64,000 nt of DNA from Bryobacterales bacterium (GCA_003166865.1 PMUP01000026.1:1-64000), one strand, 5' to 3'; numbered from the stretch's first letter, positions 1 through 8,517 are shown. The notes: generated by a model not told the origin, from the letters alone. A program made the numbers and translations.

Positions 1-1223
1 GAAACGCCTTGGTAGTATCGGTCACCGCCCGCGCCACCGCCGCCGTAACCGCCACCGTAGCCGTAGCCGCCACCGCCGCCGCCGATCCCGCCGCCGCCGT
101 ATACACCGCCACCGCCGCCGCCCAATGCGCTCATGTTGCTCGCTTGCATGCACGCCATGATGGAACTTTGCGGACCGCCGAAGCTGCCGTAGCCGGAGAG
201 TTGGCCATACAGCGCCTGAATGGAGCAGGCCATGGTGCTCGCCTCGGCATAGTGAACGCGGTAGACGTAGTCCTTGATACCGCCCGCCGCCGCTTTGACG
301 GGAATGTCCAGCTTGTCAAGCCAGGTTTGCACTTCGGTGAAAACGCCAGGATTTGGCGCAACCGCAATGATGGTGTTAATGCGATCAATGGGGAGGAACT
401 TGATCGGCGAATTCTTCTCCGAAAGCGCGATCGATTTAACGATGTTCTCCAGCTCTTTGGAAATATCCGTAGGCCGCCCGTACTTTACCGAAAAGACATG
501 CACGCGCTGGTTGGCGATCTGATCGCTGTCGAACATGGCCACCAGTTCCATCAGTCGGCGCAAATTTCTGCGGCTATCGAGAACCAGGAGTAAGTTGGCG
601 GCCGCATACGTGTAGATGCGGGCGTTTTCCCCTATGAACGGCTCCAGCACTTTGACCAGCTCATCGGAGGTTACGTACTTAAGGAAGACGAGATTGAGCA
701 TGGTGGTGTCGTCTTCCGCAATGCCGTTGGGCTCGGTTTTACTTTCGGGCGGCACGGGCAGATGCGAAATATCGGCGAGCGGCACGATGCGATACAGGTC
801 GCCTTGCTTGACCATGCCGAATCCGTTGATCCGCAGGATGGTTTCAAGCAGCGAACGCGTGTCGACGTCCTTGGTTTCGCCGTAGGTGTTGAGGATGACG
901 CCGCCCTTGACGCGCGGATCCAGGATGTAGTTGATTTTGAGCTGGCGCGCCAGCAGATCGATCACTTCGGTGAGGGAAGCGTTGTTGAGCGACAGTCCGC
1001 CGTAGACCGTGGGCGGGCCGCTTCGTGGGGCTTGCGCCGGCCTGGTGCCGGATGGCTGCAGGGGGTTCGGCGCCGCCCGATTCGCAGGTTGTTGGGGAGC
1101 GACGGGATTGAACGCCGGGGGTAAAGACCCAGGACCATTCTGCGGTGACGTCTGCTGCGCAAAAGCTTGTGTCCAGAGGGCCGCTGCTATTCCGGCCGCG
1201 CCGAGCCAATATCGAAATCGCAC
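1..1223 (-). CDS. gspD: Type II secretion secretin GspD, N-terminal part (runs off left edge)
   Basis: Outer-membrane secretin of the type II secretion system, forming the exit channel. The GTG start at 1223 follows a GAGG ribosome site, and its first base is the last base of the upstream stop (TAGTG). The frame is open to the window edge, about 407 codons. It shows a signal peptide ending near AFAQ, a Pro/Gln-rich linker, an N0 domain (SLNNASLTEVIDLLARQL) and N1/N2-type domains with the KYV..DELVKVL pattern. A long Gly/Tyr-rich stretch begins near residue 368. The pore-forming C-terminal domain is outside the window. It is the last visible gene of the gsp operon. Identity is firm from domain layout and neighbours. 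Confidence 0.9.
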   Translation of the reverse strand, partial: MRFRYWLGAAGIAAALWTQAFAQQTSPQNGPGSLPPAFNPVAPQQPANRAAPNPLQPSGTRPAQAPRSGPPTVYGGLSLNNASLTEVIDLLARQLKINYILDPRVKGGVILNTYGETKDVDTRSLLETILRINGFGMVKQGDLYRIVPLADISHLPVPPESKTEPNGIAEDDTTMLNLVFLKYVTSDELVKVLEPFIGENARIYTYAAANLLLVLDSRRNLRRLMELVAMFDSDQIANQRVHVFSVKYGRPTDISKELENIVKSIALSEKNSPIKFLPIDRINTIIAVAPNPGVFTEVQTWLDKLDIPVKAAAGGIKDYVYRVHYAEASTMACSIQALYGQLSGYGSFGGPQSSIMACMQASNMSALGGGGGGVYGGGGIGGGGGGYGYGGGYGGGGAGGDRYYQGV

Positions 1224-1408
1224 TATTTGTCCTCTTTAGTTTTGTCCGCTACCTGTAAGTCCGCTGGTTTCAAGACCGCGGACGATGGCCCTCGCGATTG
1301 CGCCCGGGCCGCGACTTTGGCCGCGGCGGTTGCCTCACTGGACGTGCTCGATTCGTTCTGTGTGATTCCGAGCGCGGCGAACCGGGTGAATGCGCTAGCC
1401 TTCTTCAT
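1223..1408 (-). CDS. Small hypothetical protein (61 aa) between gspC-like gene and gspD
   Basis: The ATG at 1408 overlaps the upstream stop codon (ATGA), and the TAG stop overlaps the gspD GTG start by one base. The ORF is therefore placed for translational coupling at both ends. The product begins MKKASAFTRFAALG and is rich in Ala, Ser, Lys and Thr. It has no membrane segment and no motif I recognise. It could be a real small secretion-system accessory, or simply a way of keeping ribosomes moving between the two gsp genes. The exact overlaps favour translation, but function is unknown. Confidence 0.55.
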   Translation of the reverse strand: MKKASAFTRFAALGITQNESSTSSEATAAAKVAARAQSRGPSSAVLKPADLQVADKTKEDK

Positions 1409-2136
1409 TTGTTCTGCTCCCAGCGGCAGTTGTTTCCAAACGGACTCGGGGTGACCACTTTCTTCATGCCATCCACAACCGTGCCTGCCGGAGACAGATC
1501 GTCGGAGTAGCACGGTCTTATTCCTGTGCCTATGTCAACGCCGGGGCCGGAATGGGAAGCCGTGGAAAGCGCCTTGGCGGCAGGAGCGGCCGGAGCCGCC
1601 TTGGACTTGTCGGCGGGTTGCGGGGCCGAAGCTTCCGCCATCGGAGTCCGATCGATGAGCTCGTCGATGCGCTTCTTAAACTCCTTGCCGTCCCACTCGA
1701 GATCGACAAAGCTGCTGTCCACGTCCACCAGCTTCCATTCGCCGATGGATTCGCCGGCACGATAGCCGCGCTGCGGACCGCCGGCCTTTTCGCTGAGCAC
1801 GATGGTGGCCGGAAAGTCGCCCCACAGCATAACGCCATGGGCCACTGGAAACGGAGGCGTCGGCTTTTCCGGCTCCGGCTTAGGAGGATCGACAATAACG
1901 TTGGGATTGCGATCCTGCGAAAAGAGATTGTTGATGGCAACCTCGGCGTAGGCGGCCGCGGTGAGTGGATCTACTTTATCCAGTGGCGCCAAGCCAGGCA
2001 CCTTGGCCGGCGGCAGGGCGCCATGCAGCAAGGCCTGGTCGCGCGCGTGCGAACCTACCCATTCGCGGCGCGCTTGCCAGCCCAGCAGTCCCGCCAGGAC
2101 GAGCAGCGCCAGATCCAGCAGTCTCAGTTTGCTCAC
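1405..2136 (-). CDS. gspC: GspC-like inner-membrane protein of type II secretion
   Basis: A 243-aa protein with a GTG start at 2136 overlapping the gspM-like stop (GTGA). Residues 5-20 form one membrane anchor. A periplasmic region follows, with a Pro-rich stretch (DPPKPEPEKPTPPFP) and then an HR-like beta domain (GVMLWGDFPATIVLSEKAG through SIGEWKLVDVDSSFVDLEW). GspC's homology region links the inner-membrane platform to the secretin. The low-complexity Ala/Lys-rich C-terminus lacks a PDZ domain. The position next to gspD fits. It could also be called a PilP/GspC-family protein. Confidence 0.7.
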   Translation of the reverse strand: MSKLRLLDLALLVLAGLLGWQARREWVGSHARDQALLHGALPPAKVPGLAPLDKVDPLTAAAYAEVAINNLFSQDRNPNVIVDPPKPEPEKPTPPFPVAHGVMLWGDFPATIVLSEKAGGPQRGYRAGESIGEWKLVDVDSSFVDLEWDGKEFKKRIDELIDRTPMAEASAPQPADKSKAAPAAPAAKALSTASHSGPGVDIGTGIRPCYSDDLSPAGTVVDGMKKVVTPSPFGNNCRWEQNK

Positions 2137-2738
2137 AGCTGCGGCAGCCCTTTCTGCTGCGGTATCAGACGCCGGGCCACCAGTCCGGAGACGGTGAGGC
2201 GCACGGGCATGGTCTTTTGCTTGGGATGCGCGGCGCCGAAGCGGATCTCTTCGGTGGCGGTCAGCTCAGGTTGCGCTCCCAGCGCCGCCAGGAAATTGAC
2301 CAGCTCATCGATGCGGCACGTCAAAGTAAGAGATACGCTCACCAGTCCGTAGGCGCTGCCATAGGAGCGGGGCCGGCCCAGCTCGATTTGGCCCGTCTCG
2401 AGCGGCGGAGTCTGCTGCGTGGCGACGCGTTTGATCACTTGCAGAAGCTGCGCTTGCGCTTGATCGGCGGTGTCGCCGGGAATGAGTCCTTTTTCGCGCC
2501 CGCTGAGCTCGATCGACGCCTGCCGCAAAACCGCTTGCTTGCCCGGAAGCGTAGCAGCCTGTTTGCGCAACATCGCGAGGCGCTTTTGGGCGCGATCGAT
2601 ATTATCCACCGGTGCGGCTTTGGCTGATCCGCCGCTGGAGGAGGGCGAGGAATTCGAGAGCCAATAGATCAGCCCGCCCGCCAACAGAGCGACACCCAGG
2701 ATGATGAGCGCGCGGCGATCGCGATCTCCCAGCGTCAT
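2133..2738 (-). CDS. gspM: GspM/PilO-like inner-membrane assembly protein
   Basis: A 201-aa protein with a short cytoplasmic N-terminus (MTLGDRDRRALI), one membrane helix at about residues 10-27, a periplasmic helical stretch (AQKRLAMLRKQAATLPGKQAVLRQA) and an alpha/beta tail. This is the usual architecture of GspM and PilO, which scaffold the inner-membrane platform with GspL. The ATG overlaps the gspL stop, and its own stop overlaps the next GTG. The assignment rests mainly on topology, size and gene order, because these proteins are poorly conserved. Confidence 0.7.
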   Translation of the reverse strand: MTLGDRDRRALIILGVALLAGGLIYWLSNSSPSSSGGSAKAAPVDNIDRAQKRLAMLRKQAATLPGKQAVLRQASIELSGREKGLIPGDTADQAQAQLLQVIKRVATQQTPPLETGQIELGRPRSYGSAYGLVSVSLTLTCRIDELVNFLAALGAQPELTATEEIRFGAAHPKQKTMPVRLTVSGLVARRLIPQQKGLPQL

Positions 2739-4045
2739 GGCCCCACTCCTTTGCGCGTGGTCCGGATGCTGAAGACTTCTCCGCCCGTGCCTTTCTGCAG
2801 AGGCAGCGCGAACGACGATCCCTGGAAGTGGCGCGAGCCATCCAGCAGCTTGATCAATGCCGCCGCCTGGTCAGTTTGACCGGCGATGTTGACCGAGGTT
2901 CGGGTGAGTTGCAGCGAATTGAGCCAGGCGGGCAGCGCAAGCAGATGGGTCAGGTCGTTGAGTGCGTCCAGGTCCTCGCGGGTGTGTTGGCGGAAGGTGT
3001 CGAGCGTCTGGGCCCGGTTGCGCGCGGCGACCGTTTGGCGTTCCGTCTCAGCCGCTTTTCGCGCCAGCGGATCGAGCGCGCGAATCTGCGCCTGCAGCAG
3101 CTCGAGATAGCGATTGTCCGAATACTTGGGATACGCCAGCACCGTGATCGCGAGCAGCAGCGCCACGCTTCCGAGTACGGCGGTGGGAACATAGCGCAGG
3201 CGCGACGCGCTCCGGCGTTGGTCGGGCGGAAGCAGATTCAGGCTCAACGGATGCAGCACACTGGCGCTCGAGACCGCAGCCGCATAGGACAGGGACGAGC
3301 GCGCGGGATCGTAATTCTCGGGTGCCGCCACCGGTTGCGGGAGCTCGAGGTGCAGCGCGCTGGCTTCGGTTTCCGGCGGCAGCCGAAGCTCGGAGACAGC
3401 CAGCGTGCGGACGCGATCCGCGGGCTCATCCAGACGAGCGGAAAACATGGGCCGCGTGGGGCTCTCGCCGTAGACCTCGATTTCGTCCCCGTCCTGGCCC
3501 AGGGCCACCAGGCCATCGGCGGGGGTATCGGAATAGAGACGCAGCGCCGAGTAAATCGCGGGCGCCGAAAACGTGAACGACGCGACCTTCACGCCGGCCT
3601 GGGACAATAGCGCGGTGTAGCGTTCGAGAGAAGAACGCCGAGTAATGCCAATCAGAATGGACGAGGTCTTGCCGATGCGCGCTCCATCATAGGCGGCTTC
3701 TTCCTCCGAGTAGGGATTCAGCGAATCGATCTCGAAGCGGATCGCGGAGGCCAAGTCCTTGTCCGAAACGCCGGGCAGCAAGACTTGGCGGACGGTCACT
3801 TCATCGCGCGGTAAAAGGATGGTGGCCGCCAGATGCCGGGCGCCGAGCTTCTCGAGAAAACTGGCGTAATTTTCGCCCCATTCGGCCGCGGGCTGTTCGC
3901 GAAAACGGGGGATAGTGAGCTCGCCCAGCACTCGCGTGCCGGAGGGGCGCAGGCGAACCACGGTGACGATGAGATCCGCACGGCCCATCTCGATACCGAC
4001 GCCCATGCCGAAGGCGAGCCATTTCCTGAAGCCCGAAGTGCTCAT
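2735..4045 (-). CDS. gspL: GspL-like protein (PilM-like actin fold plus PilN-like periplasmic part)
   Basis: A 436-aa protein. Residues 1 to about 280 resemble the PilM/GspL actin-like cytoplasmic domain (LLPRDEVTVRQVLLPGVSDKDLASAIRFEIDSL is typical). A membrane helix lies near 290-305, followed by a coiled-coil and ferredoxin-like PilN-type periplasmic segment. GspL couples the GspE ATPase to the inner-membrane platform. The ATG at 4045 overlaps the gspK stop, and the C-terminus overlaps the gspM start, so translation is probably coupled. Confidence in the platform role is high. Confidence 0.85.
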   Translation of the reverse strand: MSTSGFRKWLAFGMGVGIEMGRADLIVTVVRLRPSGTRVLGELTIPRFREQPAAEWGENYASFLEKLGARHLAATILLPRDEVTVRQVLLPGVSDKDLASAIRFEIDSLNPYSEEEAAYDGARIGKTSSILIGITRRSSLERYTALLSQAGVKVASFTFSAPAIYSALRLYSDTPADGLVALGQDGDEIEVYGESPTRPMFSARLDEPADRVRTLAVSELRLPPETEASALHLELPQPVAAPENYDPARSSLSYAAAVSSASVLHPLSLNLLPPDQRRSASRLRYVPTAVLGSVALLLAITVLAYPKYSDNRYLELLQAQIRALDPLARKAAETERQTVAARNRAQTLDTFRQHTREDLDALNDLTHLLALPAWLNSLQLTRTSVNIAGQTDQAAALIKLLDGSRHFQGSSFALPLQKGTGGEVFSIRTTRKGVGP

Positions 4046-5049
4046 TGCAGCGCAACCGCGTTCTGATACCAGCGCAGGATGTGATACGGAGGCTGCCCGG
4101 CAACCAGCACCTGCGACTTATCCGGATCCAGGAACATCACCAACTCGGACACCGTGCGGCGCACGTCCGAAAGCTGGCCATTGGAAAGCTTCAACTGGGC
4201 GGTGGCGCGCAGCGTGATGGCCTGCGGGGAACCGATCGCCACGCGCGTTATTCCCAAGCGGTTCATACCGGGACCGCTGTTGCGAAACGGCGCGAGCTGG
4301 CCCATGTCGCGAATGGGCGCGGCCTGGCGAAGAGTGACGATCGCCGCGGCGACATCGGCCGGGATTCCGACGGCTTGCATCACCGCCGGCTCAACCGTGT
4401 TGACATCCAAACCACCGCCCGCCGACCCGTAAACCGAGAGACAATCCCGGAGCCCGGCGTGCGGCACAAGTTGCCCCTGCGCATCGCGCGTATAGCTGCC
4501 GTAGAACAGGTCCGGGGTGACTCCGCGCACTAGTAATAATTCCTCAATCTCCTGAAGAGACGCGTGCCGCGCTTGAAAAGACGGAGTGAGGGACAAGTAA
4601 AATTGGTCGAACCCGGTGAGCGATCCGCCCGAGCTGACACCGCGCCAGTCCAGGATGCCGGCGAGCGTCTGTTCGGCCTGGCCAGGATCTCCGCCCAGAG
4701 CCAGCAAGAGGTTGAGCAGGTCCTTGGGATTCGCCGTGTTCACATCCAGCTTGGAAGTCTCCGGGATGATTTCGCCCATGGCGACGCCGGTAGGAAAGTC
4801 GAACCCGAGCACCCGCGTGTAGTCCTTGATCAGCGGGGTCTTGTCCGGGTTTAGAAAAGAAGCCGGCTTTTCCAGATAGAGCAGCATGCGATCGATGGCG
4901 CCGGCCGCGAGATAGTAAGCTTTCAGCCCGTCGGCCTCCGTGGAGCTGCGCTCGGTTTCGCCGCGAACGGTATTGGCGATGGTGAGAGCGATGGCGGACA
5001 AGCCCGCGGCCAGCCACAGTACGGCCAGCAAAGCAGTGCCTTGGTTCAT
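4042..5049 (-). CDS. gspK: Type II secretion minor pseudopilin GspK
   Basis: I chose the ATG at 5049 (MNQGTALLAVLWLAAGLSA), 13 bp after the gspJ stop, giving 335 aa. A TTG start further upstream would overlap gspJ and adds nothing conserved. The N-terminal hydrophobic helix with a prepilin-like Gly-Thr-Ala-Leu-Leu is typical of GspK. The large alpha-helical GspK domain follows, with LDVNTANPKDLLNLL and a second LDVNTVEPAVMQAVG, both helix-hairpin-helix-like. GspK caps the pseudopilus tip with GspI and GspJ. The family match is strong. Confidence 0.9.
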   Translation of the reverse strand: MNQGTALLAVLWLAAGLSAIALTIANTVRGETERSSTEADGLKAYYLAAGAIDRMLLYLEKPASFLNPDKTPLIKDYTRVLGFDFPTGVAMGEIIPETSKLDVNTANPKDLLNLLLALGGDPGQAEQTLAGILDWRGVSSGGSLTGFDQFYLSLTPSFQARHASLQEIEELLLVRGVTPDLFYGSYTRDAQGQLVPHAGLRDCLSVYGSAGGGLDVNTVEPAVMQAVGIPADVAAAIVTLRQAAPIRDMGQLAPFRNSGPGMNRLGITRVAIGSPQAITLRATAQLKLSNGQLSDVRRTVSELVMFLDPDKSQVLVAGQPPYHILRWYQNAVALQ

Positions 5050-5062
5050 TTTACCGACCCCG

Positions 5063-5842
5063 CTATCTGCCAAGCAGAAGCTCCTGTTGGTAGTCCGCCA
5101 GCGGCAGACGGGTTACGTGACCCGGAATGGTCAACGTGACGGGCTGCAAACGGCCGGGGTCCGGCGCAAGCGGCGCCAGCTCGATACGGATCGCGTCGGG
5201 AAGCATTGGCAAAACCCAGTGTTCCACCCAAAACGGCTGGGGACGAGAGTGGGCATCGCGAAAGCTGAAGCGGCAATATGCCAGGTGGTCGGACACTACG
5301 AACGAGTTGGCGCCAATTTGAATGGGCACGAAGATAGGACTGGGACGGCCGCTGACGGCATCCGGACCCATCCCGACGCACAACGCACCGGCGGCGCGTG
5401 GGCCCGTGTACCATTGCTCGTTCACCACCAACCGGACGCCTTGGTTGTCTTCACCGGGGATCACCTGGAATTCCAGGATCATCGGCATACCGCGCGCGCC
5501 CTCATGCAGCGAATACGTAGAAGCGAGCCGCATGGATTGAGCTTCGCCCTGAAAGAACATCAAACGCCCACCGGGCTGGCCACCCGCCGCGCAATTGGCG
5601 CTGACCGGAACGATTCCGGAAATTTCCTCATTGAGAATGCGCTCGACGCTAGCCACCCGCCGGTTGGCCATGAGCTTGGAATCCGTCTTGGTCATCGCGC
5701 TGAGCGCGACGCGCATGGTGAGGACCATGCCGACCGAAAGCAGACTGAGCAACAGGACCGCGACCAGCAATTCCATCAAGGTGACCCCCGCCGAGGGCAA
5801 GGTGACACCCGCCGAAGCGGGCTTTTTGTAGCGCGCGGTCAT
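5063..5842 (-). CDS. gspJ: Type II secretion minor pseudopilin GspJ
   Basis: The ATG at 5842 overlaps the gspI stop (ATGA) and gives 259 aa. The much longer upstream reading lies inside gspI and is not credible. The prepilin cleavage site is SAG/VTLMELLVA, with the conserved Glu at position +5 before a hydrophobic helix. Just before it a second near-copy, SAGVTLP, lacks the Glu, so the leader carries a small tandem duplication. The remainder is the GspJ beta domain. GspJ forms the pseudopilus tip with GspI and GspK. Confidence 0.88.
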   Translation of the reverse strand: MTARYKKPASAGVTLPSAGVTLMELLVAVLLLSLLSVGMVLTMRVALSAMTKTDSKLMANRRVASVERILNEEISGIVPVSANCAAGGQPGGRLMFFQGEAQSMRLASTYSLHEGARGMPMILEFQVIPGEDNQGVRLVVNEQWYTGPRAAGALCVGMGPDAVSGRPSPIFVPIQIGANSFVVSDHLAYCRFSFRDAHSRPQPFWVEHWVLPMLPDAIRIELAPLAPDPGRLQPVTLTIPGHVTRLPLADYQQELLLGR

Positions 5843-6306
5843 GGCTGCTGACCGTACTCTTGAAGCGGCGTTCCCGCGGAGCCCAAGGCCGCAAGATCGG
5901 CAGGCGTCAGCACGGCGCGGTGGAAACCGTCCACGCGGAACGAGCGGCGCTGGGCGCCATTCATCCACCAGATTTCCAACTCCACGCGCTCGATAAACGG
6001 CGTGCCGGGGCCGCGTGCGGCGCGCGGAATTTCGAAGGGCGTCAGGCGCGCGATCCAGCCCATCTCCATGCTGCCCGTCACCTCCGGCCCCCAGGTTCCT
6101 TGGAAGGGCACGCCTTTTTCAAGTCCCGTGGCGACCAACAATTCATCCATCTTCTGGCGGCCGAGCAGAGCGGCGCGATCGTGATCGGTGAGCCGCGCGG
6201 CGTTGCGCAGAGAGCTGGAGATGGCCGACATCAGCCCCGCCACGGCAATCGCCATGACAACCGTGGCCACCAGCACCTCGAGCAATGTGAAGCCGCGCTG
6301 CTTCAC
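5839..6306 (-). CDS. gspI: Type II secretion minor pseudopilin GspI
   Basis: A 155-aa pseudopilin with a very short leader (MKQRG), cleavage before FTLLEVLVA, and the conserved Glu at +5. A hydrophobic N-terminal helix is followed by a small globular domain. The start overlaps the gspH stop and the stop overlaps the gspJ start. Order and length fit GspI, the protein that initiates the pseudopilus tip complex. Confidence 0.88.
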   Translation of the reverse strand: MKQRGFTLLEVLVATVVMAIAVAGLMSAISSSLRNAARLTDHDRAALLGRQKMDELLVATGLEKGVPFQGTWGPEVTGSMEMGWIARLTPFEIPRAARGPGTPFIERVELEIWWMNGAQRRSFRVDGFHRAVLTPADLAALGSAGTPLQEYGQQP

Positions 6307-6812
6307 TCAACCGCCTCCACGTGGGGCACGCCGGTGATAGGGTCGACACGCACCACGCGCTGAACATTCCTGCGATTGATCAATTGCACGCCCAAGGGCG
6401 GAACGGTGCCGCCCGGGTACAGGAAGAACATGCGCGGCGCATCGGGATTCTCCGGCAATTGCGGCAGCACCTGGACGATGGAGACTCCTTCGGGCATCTG
6501 CAACTTCCGAAAAAACCCCGCTTCGCTGGATTGCATTTCGATCGAGTTGTCGAGCTTCGAGATCGTGATCTCGATCACCTGCTGGCGCCGTTCGGCGCGG
6601 CTGAGCCCCGCATCCAGGAAACTGACCACGCTGTTGGTGGCGGCCTTCAGACGCATCGAGTCGATGCCCGAAGTGATGGCTGGAAAACTGATGCCGACCA
6701 TGAGCGAAATCAGCGCGACCACCACCATCATCTCGATCAGCGTGACGCCGGATGCCGGACGCGATGTTGGGCGCGCGGCCGTGCTAATTTCTCCAACTGA
6801 CGATGTCGGCAT
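6303..6812 (-). CDS. gspH: Type II secretion minor pseudopilin GspH
   Basis: The ATG at 6812 gives 169 aa and a 29-nt overlap with the end of gspG. The frame stays open upstream through gspG, but that extension is only a shadow. The leader ends ASG/VTLIEMMVV, with Glu at +5, followed by a hydrophobic helix. The remaining beta-rich part is GspH-like. The start choice is moderately secure: GGGA lies a few bases upstream and no better codon is seen before the leader. Confidence 0.82.
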   Translation of the reverse strand: MPTSSVGEISTAARPTSRPASGVTLIEMMVVVALISLMVGISFPAITSGIDSMRLKAATNSVVSFLDAGLSRAERRQQVIEITISKLDNSIEMQSSEAGFFRKLQMPEGVSIVQVLPQLPENPDAPRMFFLYPGGTVPPLGVQLINRRNVQRVVRVDPITGVPHVEAVE

Positions 6813-7212
6813 TGATCCCGTCTCCGCCGGGCGTTCCGTCGGCGCCGAGACTGATGATATCGGGCTCATCTCCGTGATCACCGGGGAAGTGATAGACATA
6901 GGGGTGACCCCAAGGATCGTTCTCGATTTCCTTCTGTAGATACGGCCCCTGCCAGTTCTCAGCGTTCTCGGGCTTTTCGCGCAGCGCCGCCAAGCCTTGT
7001 TCGGTGGTGGGGAACGTGCCAGTATCCAGTTTGTACGACCCGAGGGCCGTCGAAAACGCATTAATCTGAGCGTGCGCCGAAGTGATCTTGGCGCGGTCGG
7101 CTTGGTGCATCATCTTCGGAAGCACCAGAGCGGCGAATAGCGCGATGATGGTGACCACCACCATCATTTCAATCAGCGTCACACCAGCTTGTTGTCTCAG
7201 TTTCTTATTCAT
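6784..7212 (-). CDS. gspG: Type II secretion major pseudopilin GspG
   Basis: A 142-aa protein, the family's normal length. The leader MNKKLRQQAG is followed by cleavage before VTLIEMMVV (Glu +5) and a hydrophobic helix. The diagnostic GspG core follows: GTFPTTEQGLAAL, then NDPWGHPYVYHFPG and the DIISLGADGTPGGDG calcium-binding loop. GspG polymerises into the periplasmic pseudopilus that pushes substrates through the secretin. It starts 24 bp after gspF. Confidence 0.95.
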   Translation of the reverse strand: MNKKLRQQAGVTLIEMMVVVTIIALFAALVLPKMMHQADRAKITSAHAQINAFSTALGSYKLDTGTFPTTEQGLAALREKPENAENWQGPYLQKEIENDPWGHPYVYHFPGDHGDEPDIISLGADGTPGGDGINADIVSWRN

Positions 7213-7236
7213 CGCTTTACCTCGTGTATTCCTGCA

Positions 7237-8445
7237 TTACATTGCCACGTCGTTCATGCCCACAATCGCCAGCAGCATGCTCAAGATCAGAGTACCGACT
7301 ACGATCCCCATCACCAAGATCACGATCGGCTCAAAGAGCGACGTAAACCTTCGAATAGCCGAACGCGTCTCGGCGTCGTAGATGTCGGCCATCCGCACAA
7401 ACATCGAGTCCAGCCGGCCGGTCTCTTCGCCCACGCTCAACAAATGCGCGGCCAGGGGAGGGAACTGCCCGGCGCGCCGCAAGGGACCCGCAATGCCTTC
7501 ACCGCGTTTCACTCCCAGGGAGACGATTTCGAGCGATCCGGAGATGCGGCGGTTATTCAACGTCGCGCCCGCGATGGAAAGGGATTGCACCAATGGAACG
7601 CTGTTGGAGACCAGAGTGCCCATGGCGCGCGCGAATCGCGCGGTTTCGGCTTTGCGCAGCGCGTCGCCGAGGACCGGGATCTTCAGGCGCAGCGTGTCCC
7701 ACCACAGGCGGCCCGAAGTGGTGCGCACGTAGGTATACATACCGATCACGAATACTACCAGGAGCGTAATTCCCAACCAGCCGTAGGATTGCAGAAACTT
7801 GCTTCCAACCAGCAGCATTTTGGTGGGCAGCGGCATCTCGATGCGCGACTCTTCGAAAACCGCCGCGAAGCGTGGCACAACAAAATTCATCAGCACCAGA
7901 ATGGACCCGATGCCGACCATCGAGAGCAGCGTCGGATAGGCCATCGACGAAACGATGTAGCTGCGCAGATCGTCGCGCGTGCGTTCGAATTCCGACAGCC
8001 GCTCGAAGACCACCGCCAGCGATCCGCCGGCTTCGCCCGCGCGGACCATGTTGATATACAACTCCGAAAAGTGAGCCGGGTGAGTGGCCAGGCTGTCGGC
8101 GAGCGAGCGCCCGCCTTTTAGCGTGCGGAGAATGTCTTGCACCAGCACGCGGAACGAGGCGCGCTCGTTCAACTCGGCTGTAATGGACAGCGCCCGGTCC
8201 AGCGGAACGCCGGCGCTGAGCAGCGTGGAAAGCTCCTGGGTAAAGAACAGAACGTCGCGCTTCCGGCCCCCTGAGAACGAGGGCAGCTTGATGTCCAGGG
8301 GTTTTTTCGCGTCCTTGCCGACATAGACGGGCGTGAGTCCCTGGCGGCGCAGCTCGAAGGCGACCAAGCGCTCGGACTCAGCATGAATCGCGCCGGTGCG
8401 AATCTGCCCGTCGGAGGCCACGGCTCTGAAGTGAAAGCTGTTCAT
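7237..8445 (-). CDS. gspF: Type II secretion inner-membrane platform protein GspF
   Basis: I chose the ATG at 8445 (MNSFHFRAVASDG), giving 402 aa, the usual GspF length. A longer reading to 8502 runs into an inverted repeat and is artificial. Two GspF domains are visible (about residues 70-190 and 270-395), each with the FFTQELSTLLSAGVPL or FARAMGTLVSNSVPLV pattern. Three membrane segments are present. The protein is the polytopic core of the inner-membrane platform and contacts GspE and GspL. Confidence 0.92.
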   Translation of the reverse strand: MNSFHFRAVASDGQIRTGAIHAESERLVAFELRRQGLTPVYVGKDAKKPLDIKLPSFSGGRKRDVLFFTQELSTLLSAGVPLDRALSITAELNERASFRVLVQDILRTLKGGRSLADSLATHPAHFSELYINMVRAGEAGGSLAVVFERLSEFERTRDDLRSYIVSSMAYPTLLSMVGIGSILVLMNFVVPRFAAVFEESRIEMPLPTKMLLVGSKFLQSYGWLGITLLVVFVIGMYTYVRTTSGRLWWDTLRLKIPVLGDALRKAETARFARAMGTLVSNSVPLVQSLSIAGATLNNRRISGSLEIVSLGVKRGEGIAGPLRRAGQFPPLAAHLLSVGEETGRLDSMFVRMADIYDAETRSAIRRFTSLFEPIVILVMGIVVGTLILSMLLAIVGMNDVAM

Positions 8446-8457
8446 CGGGAAGCCCGC

Positions 8458-8517
8458 CACGGATAAACACAGATAAACACTGATAAGAAATTTAGCTCGC
8501 ATCTGTGTTTATCCGTG
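8458..8517. repeat. Inverted repeat between gspE and gspF
   Basis: Arms 8458-8474 and 8501-8517 are perfect 17-nt inverted copies (CACGGATAAACACAGAT and its complement) around a 26-nt AT-rich loop. Related GATAAACAC units continue inside the loop and after the right arm. Base composition is clearly poorer in GC than the flanking genes. It resembles intergenic palindromic repeat families that I recall from many environmental bacteria. It may act as an RNA hairpin between gspE and gspF. Confidence 0.8.

Noticed and set aside
3-130. Repeated GCC/CCG triplets on the plus strand, possible repeat array
   Set aside because: They are the codons of the glycine-rich part of gspD, not an independent DNA repeat.
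9-593. 194-aa plus-strand ORF, Ala/Val/Arg-rich
   Set aside because: Mirror of the gspD frame, which has a ribosome site and secretin domains.
5843-5968. Longer N-terminus for GspJ
   Set aside because: It lies within gspI. The conserved leader starts at 5842, in an ATGA overlap.
8446-8502. Longer N-terminus for GspF (MRAKFLISVYLCLSVAGFP)
   Set aside because: It is encoded by the inverted repeat. The family N-terminus begins at MNSFHFRAV.
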